The position numbers and the translations under genes were made by a program. 64,000 bases of DNA from Sphingobium sp. AS12 (GTDB lineage Bacteria > Pseudomonadota > Alphaproteobacteria > Sphingomonadales > Sphingomonadaceae): positions 186,001 through 250,000 of the forward strand of contig NZ_JAHRGM010000001.1 of NCBI RefSeq assembly GCF_019097845.1. The letters run 5' to 3'. Each line of letters opens with the position of its first letter. The first letter of the stretch is position 1. Of this stretch, positions 45,998 to 54,609 are shown one piece after another. The notes under the pieces were generated by a model. That model ran no database searches. It was not told the origin of the DNA and saw only the letters and a program-made list of their open reading frames with translations.

Positions 45998-46660
45998 ATG
46001 TCTGATGACGTTGGCGACAGCGATGACCTGACCGAGATTGTGCCAGCTGAAGAGCGTGCGCCGCTTTCGGATACGGATTTCAAGCGTGAACTGGCAGCGG
46101 TCATCCCGCACCTTCGCGCCTTTGGCCGTTCGCTGTCGGGCAACCGGGATACGGCGGACGATCTGGTGCAGGAAACGCTGCTCAAGGCGTGGGCGGCGCG
46201 GCAGCGCTTTCAGGCCGGCACCAACATGCGCGCCTGGACCTTCATCATCCTGCGCAACCATTATCTCTCGCAGATGCGCCGTTCGCGCTTTCGCGGTGAT
46301 TGGGACGATCTGACCGCCGATCGCATCCTCGCGGCGCCCGCATCGCAGGACAAGCATGTCGAACTTAGCGACATGCAGCGCGCCCTGCTGCAACTTCCCC
46401 AGCCCCAGCGCGAGGCGCTGATTCTGGTCGGCGCAGGGGGCTTTGCCTATGAGGAAGCCGCCGAGATTTGCGGCGTGGCTGTCGGCACGATCAAGAGCCG
46501 GGTGGCCCGCGGTCGCGCGGCGCTGGAACAGATACTCGAAAGCGGCGACCTGCCGTCGCGCCGCAGCCAGGTGACGACCGAAACAGCCGTGCTGGACGAG
46601 ATTATGGACGATGTCGACCGGCTCAGCCGGGGTCGCGACCATGGTCCGCTGGAGGACTGA
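45998..46660 (+). CDS. ecfG: General stress sigma factor EcfG
   Basis: ECF15-group sigma factor of 220 aa that directs RNA polymerase to GGAAC/CGTT promoters. Region 2 includes LAAVIPHLRAFGRSLSGNRD, DTADDLVQETLLKAW and NMRAWTFIILRNHYLS. Region 4 has LPQPQREALILVGAGGFAYE and GVAVGTIKSRVARGR. The start 45998 follows AGGGGGACC; an in-frame ATG at 45938 is less likely. NepR, PhyR and PhyP genes are adjacent, which fixes identity. A weak GGAAC (45893) lies upstream without a proper -10, so the promoter at 45693 may also serve it. Confidence 0.94.
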   Translation: MSDDVGDSDDLTEIVPAEERAPLSDTDFKRELAAVIPHLRAFGRSLSGNRDTADDLVQETLLKAWAARQRFQAGTNMRAWTFIILRNHYLSQMRRSRFRGDWDDLTADRILAAPASQDKHVELSDMQRALLQLPQPQREALILVGAGGFAYEEAAEICGVAVGTIKSRVARGRAALEQILESGDLPSRRSQVTTETAVLDEIMDDVDRLSRGRDHGPLED

Positions 46661-46732
46661 GAGTCTGTTTCAAAATGCGCGAAAGAGCGCATTTCTGTTA
46701 CCGCGCCGGAGGCGCATTTCGAATCAGACTCT
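46660..46732. repeat. Palindromic element with AGAGTCTG/CAGACTCT ends
   Basis: AGAGTCTG at 46660-46667 is mirrored by CAGACTCT at 46725-46732, with inner stems around AATGCGCGAAAGAGCGCATT and GCGCCGGAGGCGC. The left end overlaps the last base of the ecfG stop and the right end is four bases before the next EcfG box. The same end sequence occurs at 33452-33459. Confidence 0.75.
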
Positions 46733-46736
46733 AACC

Positions 46737-46762
46737 GGAACGATTGGCCCGCTCTGCCCGTT
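46737..46762 (+). promoter_or_regulatory. EcfG-dependent promoter, exact consensus
   Basis: GGAAC at 46737-46741, 17 bases, then CGTT at 46759-46762, 24 bases before the start of the 86-residue membrane protein gene. It matches the consensus with the longer permitted spacer. Confidence 0.8.
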
Positions 46763-46786
46763 GTTGCTCCATCAAGGAGACGCAAT

Positions 46787-47047
46787 ATGGGCAATGACCC
46801 CACGGGGCGGGACGATCCGTCCGTTCATGTCATCATAGTCGAGCGATCGCGTGGCAGCGGCGTGGTGTTTGCGCTGGTCGCACTGGCGCTGATTCTGGCC
46901 ATCGGTTTTTTCTACCTGACCAATGATCGCCGCGATGACCGTCAGGCGGAAGCCGTCACCGGCGCCGCGCAGTCGGTCGATGACGCGGCCAAAATGGTCG
47001 GCGACGCGGCCAAGGATGCCGCCGACAAGCTGCGCAACGATAATTGA
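46787..47047 (+). CDS. 86-residue membrane protein, predicted EcfG target
   Basis: Starts at ATG 46787 after AAGGAGACGC. Residues about 26-44 form one membrane helix (GVVFALVALALILAIGFFYL). The C-terminal tail is an Ala/Asp-rich amphipathic helix (QSVDDAAKMVGDAAKDAADK). Such Ala-rich stress proteins look like membrane-tethered CsbD- or LEA-like helices, but no family can be assigned. An exact EcfG promoter lies right in front, so it is very likely part of the general stress regulon. Confidence 0.82.
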   Translation: MGNDPTGRDDPSVHVIIVERSRGSGVVFALVALALILAIGFFYLTNDRRDDRQAEAVTGAAQSVDDAAKMVGDAAKDAADKLRNDN

Positions 47048-47158
47048 TCAATAGCGGCGGGACACGCTGACATGATAGGGCAATCCCAGCGCTCCATATT
47101 AAAGCACTTTCGCCCCGGATTCAGGATTTCTTTGCCATTTTCGGGCAGGGTATGGGCC

Positions 47159-47199
47159 TGTCGGATTTTCTTACAGTCATTGTAAGGGCAGGTCCGACA
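47159..47199. promoter_or_regulatory. Nested dyad upstream of the XrtA-type sugar transferase gene
   Basis: Inner arms CTTACA-GTCAT-TGTAAG (47170-47186) are perfect. Outer arms TGTCGGA (47159-47165) and TCCGACA (47193-47199) are also perfect. The site ends 23 bases before the gene. The next regulator in the operon, PrsR, is a sigma-54-type activator, so this is a reasonable candidate for its binding site or for autoregulation, but a good sigma-54 -24/-12 pair is not obvious. Confidence 0.45.
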
Positions 47200-47222
47200 C
47201 CACCAGGACCGATAGTGCGACC

Positions 47223-48611
47223 ATGATCAGGCTGTTCAAACATTATGTGCCGCACGCCGTGCTGCTGCTGGGGCTGCTCGATTTCGTGCTGCTGCTCTGC
47301 GCCGCAGAGGGCGGCTGGATCTTGCGCGCGCACCAGATCGGCATGGATATCGAGCATGTGACGACCCGCATGGGGCCGCTGCTCAGCTTCGCCTTCGCCA
47401 TCCAGACCGGCATGATCGCGGTCGGCGTCTATGGCACCGAAGCGTTGCAATCGATCCGATTCGCCTTTGCGCGGCTGCTGGTCGCGGTGTCGCTGGGCGT
47501 CATTTTTCTCTCTGTCCTTTATTTCCTGCTGCCCGGCATGACGCTGTGGCGCTCCAACTCGCTCTACGCGATGGGGCTGGCGATGGGCTTGCTGCTGGCG
47601 CTGCGCCTGCTGCTCGGTTCGATGCTGGGCGGCGAAGCGTTCAAGCGGCGGCTGGTCGTGCTGGGTGCGGGCAATCGCGCCGACCGCATCCGCGAACTGG
47701 AAAAGAAGAAGGGCGCTGGCTATTTGGTTGTCGGCTATATCGCCATGAATGACGGGCCGCAGGTGGTGCAGGAAGCGATCAACCGCAGCGCCATCTATAA
47801 TCTGTCCGATTTCGTCGTCCGCCTGAACGCCAGCGAAGTGGTGCTGGCGCTGGAGGAACGGCGCAACGCTATCCCGATGTCCGACCTGTTGCGGATCAAG
47901 ACCACCGGCGTGCATGTCAACGACCTGTCGACCTTCCTTGAGCGGGAGACGGGCCGCGTCGATCTGGCCAGCGTCAATCCCAGCTGGCTGATCTTTTCCG
48001 ACGGCTTTTCCGCCGGTCGCCGCATATCCAGTTTCGCCAAGCGGCTGTTCGACATCCTTGCCAGCGCCCTGCTGCTGGCGCTGACCGGCCCCGTCATTCT
48101 GATCGCCGCCATCTTGGTGAAGCTCGACAGCAAGGGACCGGCTTTCTACCGGCAACAGCGGGTTGGCCTGTTCGGCCAGGAATTCTGGATCGTGAAGCTG
48201 CGTACCATGCGGACCGATGCGGAAGTCGATGGTCAGGCGGTCTGGGCGGAAAAGGATGATCCGCGCATCACCCGCCTTGGCTATTGGCTGCGCAAGCTGC
48301 GGATCGATGAATTGCCGCAGACCTGGACCGTGCTGAAAGGTGAAATGAGCTTTGTCGGCCCGCGCCCCGAACGCCGCCAGTTCGTCGAGGATCTGGAACA
48401 GCATCTGCGCTATTATGCCGAACGCCATATGGTAAAGCCCGGCATCACCGGCTGGGCGCAGATCAACTACCCCTATGGCGCGTCGATCGAGGATGCCCGG
48501 CACAAGCTGGAATATGATCTGTATTACGCCAAGAATTACACGCCTTTCCTGGACCTTTTGATCCTGATCCAGACTTTGCGGGTGGTCCTCTGGCCCGACG
48601 GCGCGCGCTGA
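47223..48611 (+). CDS. XrtA/PEP-CTERM-type polyprenyl-phosphate sugar transferase (TIGR03013-like)
   Basis: Inner-membrane enzyme of 462 aa. Four to five helices occupy about 10-140; a CoA-binding-like middle (LVVLGAGNRADRIRELEKKK) follows, then one helix near 280 and the bacterial sugar transferase domain with KLRTMRTDAE, RITRLGYWLRKLRIDELPQT, FVGPRPERR and GITGWAQINYPYGAS. It should load a hexose phosphate onto undecaprenyl phosphate to begin an exopolysaccharide. This subfamily is tied to exosortase XrtA systems. It precedes PrsK by ten bases in the same operon. Confidence 0.9.
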   Translation: MIRLFKHYVPHAVLLLGLLDFVLLLCAAEGGWILRAHQIGMDIEHVTTRMGPLLSFAFAIQTGMIAVGVYGTEALQSIRFAFARLLVAVSLGVIFLSVLYFLLPGMTLWRSNSLYAMGLAMGLLLALRLLLGSMLGGEAFKRRLVVLGAGNRADRIRELEKKKGAGYLVVGYIAMNDGPQVVQEAINRSAIYNLSDFVVRLNASEVVLALEERRNAIPMSDLLRIKTTGVHVNDLSTFLERETGRVDLASVNPSWLIFSDGFSAGRRISSFAKRLFDILASALLLALTGPVILIAAILVKLDSKGPAFYRQQRVGLFGQEFWIVKLRTMRTDAEVDGQAVWAEKDDPRITRLGYWLRKLRIDELPQTWTVLKGEMSFVGPRPERRQFVEDLEQHLRYYAERHMVKPGITGWAQINYPYGASIEDARHKLEYDLYYAKNYTPFLDLLILIQTLRVVLWPDGAR

Positions 48612-48621
48612 GGCGCACTCT

Positions 48622-50694
48622 ATGGGCACGCTGCTTCAATTTGTCGGCGACTGGGGCCATGCGCTGGCCGCGGTGCTGTTTGCGGCGCTGGGCATCTTCA
48701 TCCTGCGGCGGCGGGACGACACGGCCGAACCCCGGATGCTGGCGGCCGCGCTGCTGCTGACCAGTTGCTGGGCGCTGTATGTGTCCTTCGGCGGCGTCTC
48801 CAAACCGCTGACCGGTATCGGCGAGAGCATCCGCAATGCCGCCTGGCTGCTGACCATGTTCGTCATGCTGCGACGCGGGCCGGTGGGCCGGGCCGGGCCG
48901 ATCCTGGCGATCAGCGCGCTTTATGCTGCAGTTGCCGGGCTGATCCTGCTCCAGACCTCCACCGACCTGGTCTGGCGGCAATTGTCGCCAGACAGCGATA
49001 TGCATCGCGCGCTGGTCAATGTGTCGCTGGTGCTGCGGATGATGACCGCGATCGGCAGCCTGCTGCTGGTCCATCATCTCTACACCGGCTGGCCCTCGCG
49101 TGAGCGGGGCGGGGTGGCGCTGCTGCTCGGCGCGCTGGCGGCGATGTGGACCTATGACCTTAATCTCTACGCGCTCTGCTATTTAGCCCCGACCCGCGTG
49201 AGCGAGCTTTACGCGCTGCGCGGCCTGCTTATGGCGCTGCTCGTCCCGGTGATCGCGGTGGGGATGCGCAAGGATATGGCCGGGCGGCTGCAATTGTCGC
49301 GCACCCTGACCTTCCAGTCGCTCTCGCTCTTTGCCATTGCGCTCTATGTCATTGTTTTGATCGCTGCTGCTGTGCTGGTCGAGCTGATCGCTGGGCCTTA
49401 TGCGCGCGTGGTGGAGATCGGCGCGGTATTCTTCACTGCCGTCACTGCGCTGGTGCTGCTGCCATCGCCGCAGATGCGCGCGCTGTGGAAGGTGCAGGTC
49501 GCCAAGCATTTCTTCCAGCATCGCTATGATTATCGCACCGAATGGATGCGCTTTGGCGAGACGATCGGCCGCCCCGGCGAGGATGCCGCGCCGCTGGGCG
49601 AGCGGGTGGCCAAGGCGGTCGCCGACATCACTGATTCGCCCGCCGCCATGCTGTTGCTACGCGACGAACAGGGCGGGCTGACCTTCGAGACCCACTGGAA
49701 CTGGGACGGCGACCTGCCCGACAGTGCGACGCTGGCCCCGGAGACGGTGGTCGCATGGGAACAGACTGGCTGGATCATCGACCTTGGCAAGCCCAGGACC
49801 GGGGAGGGCGCGCTGCGCCTGCCCGACTGGATGACGGAGGACAGGCGCGGCTGGGCGCTGGTGCCGCTGGTCCATTATGGCCGCCTGATCGCTGCAATCC
49901 TGCTCGCCCGCCCGCCGATCGACCGGCGGCTCGACTGGGAGGATTTCGACATGCTGCGCGCAGCCGGGCGGCAGGCCGCGACCTATATCAGCGAGGCGCA
50001 GGGCCAGCAGGCGCTGGACGATGCGCAGCGGTTCGAGGAATTCAACCGCCGCTTCGCCTTCATCATCCATGATGTCAAAAATCTGGTGAGCCAGCTTTCG
50101 CTGCTCGCCCGCAATGCGCAGCGCCATGCCGACAACCCCGATTTCCGCGCCGACATGGTCCTGACCCTCCAGGAATCGGTCGGCAAGATGAACGACATGC
50201 TCGCCCGCCTGTCGCAGCATAATAAGGGCAGAGCGGAAGAACCCCGTCCGCTCTCGCTGCGCGACATGGCCGATCAGGTCGCCCGCACCCGCGCACGCCA
50301 GCATCCGGTCGAAGTGTTCGGCACTGCGCCGCTGGCGCTGGCCGATCCCGCGCGGGTCGAACAGATACTCACCCATCTGCTCCAGAATGCGATCGACGCC
50401 AGCGCGCCCGACAGTCCGGTGGAACTGCGCCTGTCCGCCGATGCCAGCGATGTGCTGGTCGAGATTATCGACCATGGCCGGGGCATGAGCGCGGAATATA
50501 TCCGCCGCGACCTGTTCAAGCCCTTTTCCTCCAGCAAGGTGGGCGGTTTCGGCATTGGCGCGTTCGAGGCCCGCGCGCTGGCGCAGGCCATGGGCGGGCG
50601 GATCGACGTTGAAAGCAAGATCGGCGTCGGCAGCCGCTTCACCCTGCGCCTGCCGCTGGCCCCCCGGATCGACAGACAAGAGAAAGCCGCCTGA
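48622..50694 (+). CDS. prsK: PEP-CTERM system sensor histidine kinase PrsK
   Basis: Protein of 690 aa with about eight N-terminal membrane helices (1-290), then a GAF-like sensor (about 330-460) and a kinase core. The phospho-acceptor region is FAFIIHDVKNLVSQLSLLAR, the N-box is LLQNAID, the DHGRG box is near 612, and GGFGIGAFEARALA closes the ATP pocket. This matches the PrsK family found next to exosortase XrtA gene clusters. Its stop overlaps the prsR start (TGATG), so the two-component pair is co-translated. Confidence 0.92.
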   Translation: MGTLLQFVGDWGHALAAVLFAALGIFILRRRDDTAEPRMLAAALLLTSCWALYVSFGGVSKPLTGIGESIRNAAWLLTMFVMLRRGPVGRAGPILAISALYAAVAGLILLQTSTDLVWRQLSPDSDMHRALVNVSLVLRMMTAIGSLLLVHHLYTGWPSRERGGVALLLGALAAMWTYDLNLYALCYLAPTRVSELYALRGLLMALLVPVIAVGMRKDMAGRLQLSRTLTFQSLSLFAIALYVIVLIAAAVLVELIAGPYARVVEIGAVFFTAVTALVLLPSPQMRALWKVQVAKHFFQHRYDYRTEWMRFGETIGRPGEDAAPLGERVAKAVADITDSPAAMLLLRDEQGGLTFETHWNWDGDLPDSATLAPETVVAWEQTGWIIDLGKPRTGEGALRLPDWMTEDRRGWALVPLVHYGRLIAAILLARPPIDRRLDWEDFDMLRAAGRQAATYISEAQGQQALDDAQRFEEFNRRFAFIIHDVKNLVSQLSLLARNAQRHADNPDFRADMVLTLQESVGKMNDMLARLSQHNKGRAEEPRPLSLRDMADQVARTRARQHPVEVFGTAPLALADPARVEQILTHLLQNAIDASAPDSPVELRLSADASDVLVEIIDHGRGMSAEYIRRDLFKPFSSSKVGGFGIGAFEARALAQAMGGRIDVESKIGVGSRFTLRLPLAPRIDRQEKAA

Positions 50695-52058
50695 TGAGCG
50701 ACACGCGCCCCAAATTGCTGATCGTCGAGGATGATCCGGGTCTCCAGCGCCAGTTGCGCTGGGCCTATGAGGATTATCAGCTGTTCATCGCGGGCGACCG
50801 GGACGAGGCGATCGAGATGCTGCGCGCGGAAACGCCCGATGTCGTGACGCTGGACCTTGGCCTGCCGCCAGACCCGGATGGCACCAGCGAGGGCTTTGCC
50901 ACGCTGGCGGAGATATTGCGGATCAAGCCCGACACCAAGGTCATCGTCGCGTCCGGCCATGGCGCGCGTGAAAGCGCGCTGGATGCGATTGCGGGCGGCG
51001 CCTATGATTTTTACCAGAAGCCGGTCGATATTGACGAACTGGGCATGATCGTCCGCCGTGCTTTCCATGTCCATGCGCTGGAACAGGAAAATGCGCGCCT
51101 TGCCGACACCGCCCCGGATGATGGCCGGGTCTTGGGCCGCCTGATCAGCGCTGCGCCGGAAATGATGAAGGTCGCCCGCACGATCGAACGGGTCGCCAGC
51201 GCGCAGGTCTCGGTCCTGCTGCTGGGGGCCAGCGGCACGGGCAAGGAGTTGCTGGCGCAGGGGCTGCATGATGCCAGCCCGCGCCGGAACGGCGCTTTCG
51301 TCGCGATCAATTGCGCGGCGATCCCTGAGACGCTGCTGGAATCCGAACTGTTCGGCCATGAAAAGGGCGCGTTCACCGGCGCAATCAAGACGACGCCGGG
51401 CAAGATCGAACAGGCGCAGGGCGGCACATTGTTCCTCGATGAAGTGGGCGACATTCCGCTGGCGCTTCAGGTCAAATTGCTGCGCTTCTTGCAGGAGCGC
51501 TCGATCGAGCGTGTCGGCGGTCGCACCGCGATTGCCGTCGATACCCGAATCGTCTGCGCGACCCATCAGAATCTGGAGGAGATGATCGCGGCGGGCAGCT
51601 TCCGTGAGGATCTTTACTATCGCCTCGCCGAAATCGTCATCCGCATCCCCACGCTGAAAGACAGGCCGGGCGACCCGGCGCTGCTGGCGCGGCATTTCCT
51701 GGCCCGTTTCGCCCGCGAGATGAACCCTGGGGTCAAGGGGCTGGCCCCCGACGCGCTGGCTGCGCTTGATGCCTGGACCTGGCCGGGCAATGTGCGCGAA
51801 CTGGAAAATCGCATGAAACGGGCGGTCATCTTGGCCGATGGCAAGCTGGTGACCGCCGCCGATCTCGATCTGGACGAGGAACGCGCCGCCGGGGGCGAAG
51901 TCGTAAACCTGAAGGCCGCGCGGGAAATGGCCGACCGTCGCGCCATCCGCCGGGCGATTGCCCGCACCGACGGCAATATATCGGGCGCGGCCAAGATATT
52001 GGGGATCAGCCGCCCGACCCTCTACGATCTGCTCAAGCAATATCAGATGCAGGCATGA
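50694..52058 (+). CDS. prsR: PEP-CTERM system response regulator PrsR
   Basis: NtrC-type activator of 454 aa. The receiver has Asp54 in [11 protein letters not shown]. The AAA+ domain starts near residue 180 with [13 protein letters not shown] (Walker A) and contains GAFTGA at 225-230, the loop that touches sigma-54. A Fis-type helix-turn-helix ends the protein ([20 protein letters not shown]). The GAFTGA loop is intact, so it should drive sigma-54 promoters, including those of PEP-CTERM proteins. It overlaps prsK and is followed by an overlapping TPR gene. Confidence 0.94.
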   Translation: MSDTRPKLLIVEDDPGLQRQLRWAYEDYQLFIAGDRDEAIEMLRAETPDVVTLDLGLPPDPDGTSEGFATLAEILRIKPDTKVIVASGHGARESALDAIAGGAYDFYQKPVDIDELGMIVRRAFHVHALEQENARLADTAPDDGRVLGRLISAAPEMMKVARTIERVASAQVSVLLLGASGTGKELLAQGLHDASPRRNGAFVAINCAAIPETLLESELFGHEKGAFTGAIKTTPGKIEQAQGGTLFLDEVGDIPLALQVKLLRFLQERSIERVGGRTAIAVDTRIVCATHQNLEEMIAAGSFREDLYYRLAEIVIRIPTLKDRPGDPALLARHFLARFAREMNPGVKGLAPDALAALDAWTWPGNVRELENRMKRAVILADGKLVTAADLDLDEERAAGGEVVNLKAAREMADRRAIRRAIARTDGNISGAAKILGISRPTLYDLLKQYQMQA

Positions 52059-54091
52059 GCCGGACCCGCATCCTCCTGATCGCCGGGATCGTCATCCTGC
52101 TGCTGGGCGTGGCTGGCCTGTGGCAATGGCGCGCGCATGAGCGCGACGGCAGCGCGGCGCTGACACGCGGGCTGGCGGCGCTCGCCAAGGGGGACGCGCG
52201 CACGGCGCGGATCGAGTTGATGAACGCGATCAAGGGCGCGCCGCGATCCGTGGTGGCGCGGGAGGCGCAGGCGCGGGCGCTGGTGGAACTGGGCGATGGC
52301 GCGGGGGCGCAGGCCGAAGCGGAGCGCGCGCGGGCATTGGGTGCGCCGCCGTCGCAGACCCGCGCGGTCATGGCGCAGGCGCTATTGTTGCAGGGCGATG
52401 CCGCGGCTGCGCTCAAGGAGGCGCGCGCGCCTGACGTACCCGACACTGAGCTGGACATGGTCGCGCGGGTTACCGCGCGCGCCGCCATGGCGCAGGGGGA
52501 TATGCGCGCGGCGCAGAATGCGCTGGCCAGCGCGCTGTCGATTGCCCCCGATGACGCGGAAAATTGGGTTGAGCTTGGCCGCTTCCGGCTGGCGACCGGC
52601 GATCAGGCGGGGGCGATTGCGGCGGCGGACCGGGCCGTTGCGCTGAACCCTGCCGATGCCAAGGCGCTGACGCTGCGCGGTGAACTGACCCGAGCGCAAT
52701 ATGGCCTGACGGCGTCGCTGCCCTGGTTCGACCGGGCGCTGGCGGTTCGTCCCGATTCGATCCCGACGATGGAGCAATATGCCGCGACGCTGGCCGATGC
52801 CGGATCGGCGGGCGCGATGCTCAGCCTCACACGCCGGATACTGGCGCTCGATCCCGCCAATGCGCGGGCGTGGATGATGCAGGCGGTGATGGCGGCGCGC
52901 GCGGGCAAGGCTGATCTGGCCCGCACGTTGCTGGATCGCACGCAGGGGCGGCTGGACGATGAACCGGCGACCCGGTTGCTGCGCGGCGTGCTGAATTTGC
53001 AGGAGGGCAATGCCGTCCTGGCCGCGCAAGCGCTGGCCCCGCTGGTCGCGGCCCAGCCCGATAATCGCACCGCCCGCACCCTGCTGGCCCGCGCCCACTA
53101 TCTGAGCGGCGATTATGCTGCCGCCGCGAGCCAGCTCGCACCGATCGTCGCCCAGCGCGACGCCGATCCCTATGTGCTGACGCTGGCCGCGCGCGCGCAG
53201 GAGGGGTTGGGCAACCGGGCGATGGCTGCCGATATGCTGGCCCGCGCCGCCTGGCCGGTTCGCGCGGCTGCCGATCCCTTCGCCAGTCCGCGCGATGCGA
53301 TGCTGGCCGATGGACCGCCGCCCGCCAGCGCCGCGACCGCGCGCGACAATGTCCCCTATATCCGTGCCTTGCTAAGCAGCGGCCGCACCGGTGACGCACT
53401 GGCCCGCGCTGAGGCGCTCAGCCGCGCCAATCCCGGTGCGCCTGACGCTTGGCTGATCCGTGGTGATGCGCTTGGCGCTGCGGGCCGTCCCGCCGACGCG
53501 GCGCGCGCTTATGAGGCGGCCGCCAATATACGGTTCGACCGCGCCGCTGCCATGCGCCTTGTGGCCGCATGGGGGCAGGCGGGCAATGCGGTACGGGCGG
53601 CGCAGGTCGTGCAGCTCTTCCTGACCCAGCACCCCAATGACGCCGAAGCCCAGCGCCTTGCCGCAGCCATCGCCATGCAGCGCCAGGACTGGCGCGCTGC
53701 GCTGCGCCTGTTGCAGGCGGTGCGGGCGCAGACCGGCGATGGCGACGCGGTGCTGATGGCCGACCTCGCCCGCGCCGCGCTGGAAAGCGGGGATCGTTCG
53801 GCAGCGCGGGCATACGCGGCCCATGCCTATCGCCTGATGCCCGCCAACCCGATGACCGCAGACATTTATGGCTGGACGCTATTGCGGACCGGAGAGAAGG
53901 GACCGGCGGTGGCCGATCTGCTGGAAAAGGCAGTGGCGCTGGCACCGGGGCTTCCCGTGCTGCAACTCCATCTGGGGCAGGCCTATGCCGCCGCCGGGCG
54001 CAAGGGTGAGGCGAAGCTGGCGCTCGGTCGAGCCGCGGCGATGAACTTCACCGGACGGCAGGAAGCGGTGGACGCGCTGGCGGCGCTGTAA
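52055..54091 (+). CDS. Tetratricopeptide protein of the XrtA/PEP-CTERM cluster (PrsT-like)
   Basis: Protein of 678 aa with an N-terminal membrane anchor (ILLIAGIVILLLGVAGLW) and then about 15-18 TPR-like helical repeats, such as AALAKGDARTARIELMNAIK and WVELGRFRLATGDQAGAIAA. The rest is Ala-rich and high-GC. Proteins of this type are the fourth member of prsK-prsR clusters and are thought to organise exopolysaccharide export in the periplasm. The start overlaps the prsR stop (ATGA). A shorter TPR protein outside this family cannot be fully ruled out, but context favours PrsT. Confidence 0.8.
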   Translation: MSRTRILLIAGIVILLLGVAGLWQWRAHERDGSAALTRGLAALAKGDARTARIELMNAIKGAPRSVVAREAQARALVELGDGAGAQAEAERARALGAPPSQTRAVMAQALLLQGDAAAALKEARAPDVPDTELDMVARVTARAAMAQGDMRAAQNALASALSIAPDDAENWVELGRFRLATGDQAGAIAAADRAVALNPADAKALTLRGELTRAQYGLTASLPWFDRALAVRPDSIPTMEQYAATLADAGSAGAMLSLTRRILALDPANARAWMMQAVMAARAGKADLARTLLDRTQGRLDDEPATRLLRGVLNLQEGNAVLAAQALAPLVAAQPDNRTARTLLARAHYLSGDYAAAASQLAPIVAQRDADPYVLTLAARAQEGLGNRAMAADMLARAAWPVRAAADPFASPRDAMLADGPPPASAATARDNVPYIRALLSSGRTGDALARAEALSRANPGAPDAWLIRGDALGAAGRPADAARAYEAAANIRFDRAAAMRLVAAWGQAGNAVRAAQVVQLFLTQHPNDAEAQRLAAAIAMQRQDWRAALRLLQAVRAQTGDGDAVLMADLARAALESGDRSAARAYAAHAYRLMPANPMTADIYGWTLLRTGEKGPAVADLLEKAVALAPGLPVLQLHLGQAYAAAGRKGEAKLALGRAAAMNFTGRQEAVDALAAL

Positions 54092-54129
54092 AAATCGTCC
54101 CTGGTAAGGCGCGATGACTGTCCCTTGTT

Positions 54130-54149
54130 CCGTTCGTTTCGAGCGAAGG
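54130..54149. repeat. Solitary arm of the CCGTTCGTTTCGAGC palindrome
   Basis: CCGTTCGTTTCGAGCGAAGG matches the left arm of copies at 10299, 42623 and 59675, but the right arm is missing: the following bases are unrelated. It looks like a decayed or partly deleted element in the gap after the TPR gene. Confidence 0.65.
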
Positions 54150-54192
54150 TTGGGGAATGGCACCTGAAAAGACAGGAAAAGGCGCGGTCGGC

Positions 54193-54537
54193 TTACGCCT
54201 TCTGCGCGTCCAGTTCCTCGACCCGCAGCCCCAGCCGCCGGATCTGCGCCGCGACCGGGGGCCAGACGGTTTCCAGAAAATGCTCCCGCTCCGCCACGCG
54301 CAGGCGGCGGGTTGCGCCGTCGGCGACGAACATGCCGACGCCGCGTTTCACCACGACCAGCCCGTCATCCTGAAAACTCTGATAGGCCTTGGCCACAGTC
54401 AGCGGATTGGCGCCTTGTTGCGCGGCAAAGGCGCGCACTGATGGCAGCATGTCGCCATCGCTAAATTCACCATCCAATATGGACGCAGCAATAATCTCGC
54501 GCAGGCGGAGATAGACGGGTTTGGAATCGTCGGCCAT
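54193..54537 (-). CDS. GntR-family transcriptional regulator (YtrA-like, short)
   Basis: Protein of 114 aa with a winged helix-turn-helix (VYLRLREIIAASILDGEFSD, then MLPSVRAFAAQQGANPLTVA) and only a short dimerisation tail. The lack of a large effector domain puts it in the YtrA group. Members usually sit beside an ABC transporter, but none is present here. ATG 54537 gives the family start; a longer frame exists upstream. An ACTG-CAT-CAGT dyad at 54539-54549 touches the start codon and may be an autoregulatory site. Confidence 0.86.
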   Translation of the reverse strand: MADDSKPVYLRLREIIAASILDGEFSDGDMLPSVRAFAAQQGANPLTVAKAYQSFQDDGLVVVKRGVGMFVADGATRRLRVAEREHFLETVWPPVAAQIRRLGLRVEELDAQKA

Positions 54538-54609
54538 GACTGCATCAGTGCCATAATACAGCGATGCGCGCAAGTCAGTTGCTTGCGCCGGATCGGGTCG
54601 GTTGCGTAA

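Noticed and set aside
47048..47222. Sigma-54 promoter for the XrtA-type operon
   Set aside because: A GG-N10-GC spacing can be found, but the flanking bases do not fit TGGCAC-N5-TTGC.
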